Assembly: GCA_945957575.1 (NCBI GenBank)
Contig: CAMFLW010000004.1
Location: 1 to 64,000 of the forward strand
DNA length: 64,000 nt
Direction: 5' to 3'
Origin: an uncultured Aeromonas sp.
Lineage (GTDB): Bacteria > Pseudomonadota > Gammaproteobacteria > Enterobacterales > Aeromonadaceae
A model generated the notes under the pieces. It was not told where the DNA came from. It saw only the letters and a list, made by a program, of their open reading frames with translations, and did not search any database. This document shows positions 62,318 through 64,000 of the stretch, piece after piece. The position numbers were made by a program, and so were the translations under genes. The stretch's first letter is position 1. Each line of letters starts with the position of its first letter.

Positions 62318-64000
62318 CCACAACCATGCAAGCGCTGTCTCTGATGTCGCTGCGGCGGCCTGTGGGCACTGGCCTATGGTCTTGGCGTCATTGGGGATCG
62401 ATGTCCCTGGTGGGCGCAAGCATGGCCCTTGCCCGGCCTGTGGCGGGAAAGACCGTTTCCGCCTCGATGACAAGGAAGGGCGCGGCACGTTCATTTGCAA
62501 CGAGTGCGGCGCCGGTGACGGGTTGGACTTGGTTGCCAAGGTAACCGGCAAACCCATCAAGGAGGCCGCCGCCATGGTGGCCCCTCTGGTGGGGCTCAGT
62601 GGTGCGGGGATGGACCCTGCAGAACGTGAGCGCTTGCACTTGCAGCAACAGGCCAGAGCCGAGCAGGAGCGCAAGCAAGGCGAGCTGATGCGCAAGAAGG
62701 CCGCCCGGCGGGCCGCTGACATCGTGCAGGACAGCCAGAAGGGGCATTCCCCCTATCTGGTCGGTAAGCGCGTGAGGTGGCCCCATGGTCTGATGACGCG
62801 CACGGTGATCGCCATTGGCAAGGAGAGTTTTCCCCATGGTTCAACCGTGGTGCCACTGACCGATGAAGGCGGCTACACGGTGAACGTGCAGCTTATCCGG
62901 CATGACGGATCCAAGAGCTATCTGGCAGGCGGTCAGAAACAAGGGGCTTATCACCGCATCGAGGGCGGGGATCTGATTGCCGTGGTGGAGGGGTATGCCA
63001 CCGGGCTATCTGTGCACCTGGTGACCGGGGCAACGGTCTATTGTGCGATGGACTGTGGCAACCTGGTGAACGTTGCCGGCACGGCTCGTCGGCAACATCC
63101 CCAGGCAATGATCTTGGTGTGTGGTGACAACGATATAGCCAAGCAGAGCAACCCCGGTAAGGTCAAGGCCGAGGAGGCCGCGCAAGCCGTGGGGGGGCTG
63201 GTGTCGCTACCGCCTGCCCCAGGTGATTGGAACGACTATCACCAAGCCTATGGGCGCGAGGACACCAAGGCGGCGATCATGGGGGTGATCCCCCCGGCAT
63301 TGCCAGAGACCGACAAGCCAAAGGCGGCCAGCCAGAAAAAGCCCAAGGGCCAAATGGCGGCCAAGCAGGCAACCCCGGACAGCGCGCAGGGGGTGAGCAC
63401 AGAGCCAAACCCAGTCAGCGCGGTGCAAGAAGGGGATCCCGGATTCCTGCAGGATCAGCAAGAGGATCCAGCACAGCAGGCACACGATGAAAACGATGAT
63501 CTGCCGGAAGGGTTCATTATCAAACATGGCGGGCTGTACGGAATTGAGTGGGTCGGGCGCGGTGAAGAGGCACGGCGTGAGGAGGTGCTGTTATCGCCGG
63601 TTGTGCGTGTCCTGGCACGTACCGCCAATGAGCGTGGCTATGGTCATGGCAAGCTGCTGGAATGGCAGGACAGCCGGGGCCGCGTGCGTCAGTGGGCAAT
63701 GCCCATGGAAAGGCTGATCCAGCGTGGGGGGGAGGCGGCGATAGTGTCGCTGGTTGATGGTGGGCTTGGGTTCGTGAACATGGAGAAGCGTAACAAGTTC
63801 ACCCGCTATCTGATGATGTGCCAGCCGAGCCGCGAAATCACCTGTGTTGAGCACACCGGTTGGCATGATGGGACGTATGTGCTGCCAAGCGGCGGCATTG
63901 GGCCGAATGCCGGTGATGTGATCTTGCAATCGGGTGGTTACGTGGACAGTGACTTTACCAGTGCCGGGGAGTTGGCCGATTGGCAGCGCCAGATCGCCGC
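62304..64000 (+). CDS. Primase/helicase of P4-alpha type (partial, runs off the window)
   Basis: The frame from ATG 62304 is open to the window end (565 codons), so the C-terminus is missing. It has a zinc-binding primase part with CPAC (residues 43-46) and CNEC (65-68) around GGKDRFRLD, then a charged linker. A TOPRIM-like domain follows, with VVEGYATGLS (Glu229) and VCGDNDIAK (Asp275, Asp277). After a low-complexity linker (about 335-385) comes a DUF927-like region starting EGFIIKHGGLYGIEWVGRGE. In P4 and related satellites this protein primes and unwinds element DNA. A helicase part is expected beyond 64000. Confidence 0.88.
   Translation, partial: MSANNHNHASAVSDVAAAACGHWPMVLASLGIDVPGGRKHGPCPACGGKDRFRLDDKEGRGTFICNECGAGDGLDLVAKVTGKPIKEAAAMVAPLVGLSGAGMDPAERERLHLQQQARAEQERKQGELMRKKAARRAADIVQDSQKGHSPYLVGKRVRWPHGLMTRTVIAIGKESFPHGSTVVPLTDEGGYTVNVQLIRHDGSKSYLAGGQKQGAYHRIEGGDLIAVVEGYATGLSVHLVTGATVYCAMDCGNLVNVAGTARRQHPQAMILVCGDNDIAKQSNPGKVKAEEAAQAVGGLVSLPPAPGDWNDYHQAYGREDTKAAIMGVIPPALPETDKPKAASQKKPKGQMAAKQATPDSAQGVSTEPNPVSAVQEGDPGFLQDQQEDPAQQAHDENDDLPEGFIIKHGGLYGIEWVGRGEEARREEVLLSPVVRVLARTANERGYGHGKLLEWQDSRGRVRQWAMPMERLIQRGGEAAIVSLVDGGLGFVNMEKRNKFTRYLMMCQPSREITCVEHTGWHDGTYVLPSGGIGPNAGDVILQSGGYVDSDFTSAGELADWQRQIA

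Overview
The window looks like a gammaproteobacterial chromosome segment of Aeromonas type. The evidence is a polar-flagellar and chemotaxis cluster in Vibrio/Pseudomonas/Aeromonas order, enteric-like SodB and PykF, an NptA-type Na+/phosphate symporter, and GC-rich codon use. The species assignment is inferred from gene content and order; no database was searched.

Layout. (1) 0.1-2.3 kb: grxD, sodB and the lipoprotein gene mlaA. (2) 2.3-9.6 kb: a complete cytochrome c maturation operon on the minus strand (ccmABCDEFGHI, with CcmH and CcmI as separate proteins). (3) 9.8-37.2 kb: a minus-strand flagellar and chemotaxis supercluster. In transcription order it is fliE-F-G-H-I-J-K-L-M-N-O-P-Q-R-flhB, flhA-flhF-flhG-fliA-cheY-cheZ-cheA-cheB, a second stator pair (MotC/MotD or PomA2/PomB2 type), parC, parP, cheW and a DUF2802-like gene. 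I see sigma-54 type promoters (GG-N10-GC) before fliE, fliK and flhA. FlhF/FlhG (polar placement of the flagellum) and ParC/ParP (polar placement of chemoreceptor arrays) indicate a polar flagellum with pole-anchored arrays. (4) 37.5-58.3 kb: housekeeping and stress genes. These are an RND pump and its adaptor, a patatin-like lipase, NptA with an apparent Pho box, an FKBP isomerase, RdgC, a GNAT acetyltransferase, SbcD/SbcC, a DOPA-dioxygenase-like protein, a small membrane protein, PykF and MscK. (5) 58.3-64.0 kb: the left part of an integrated element of P4-satellite type. It has a tyrosine integrase, an AT-rich gap, AlpA, a structured leader that looks like a C4/CI antisense immunity RNA, nested in-frame eta/kil-like starts, three overlapping small unknown genes, and a zinc-finger/TOPRIM/DUF927-like primase gene that runs off the right edge.

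How the genes work together. The Ccm genes export heme and attach it to c-type apocytochromes. The fli/flh genes build the export gate, C-ring, MS-ring and rod. FliA with FlhF and FlhG sets timing, number and position. The Che proteins with ParC/ParP form and place the signalling array, and the second stator pair can drive rotation. The satellite genes share an operon-like layout with ATGA overlaps from kil to the primase, which fits the P4 left operon. The right end and cargo of the element lie outside the window.
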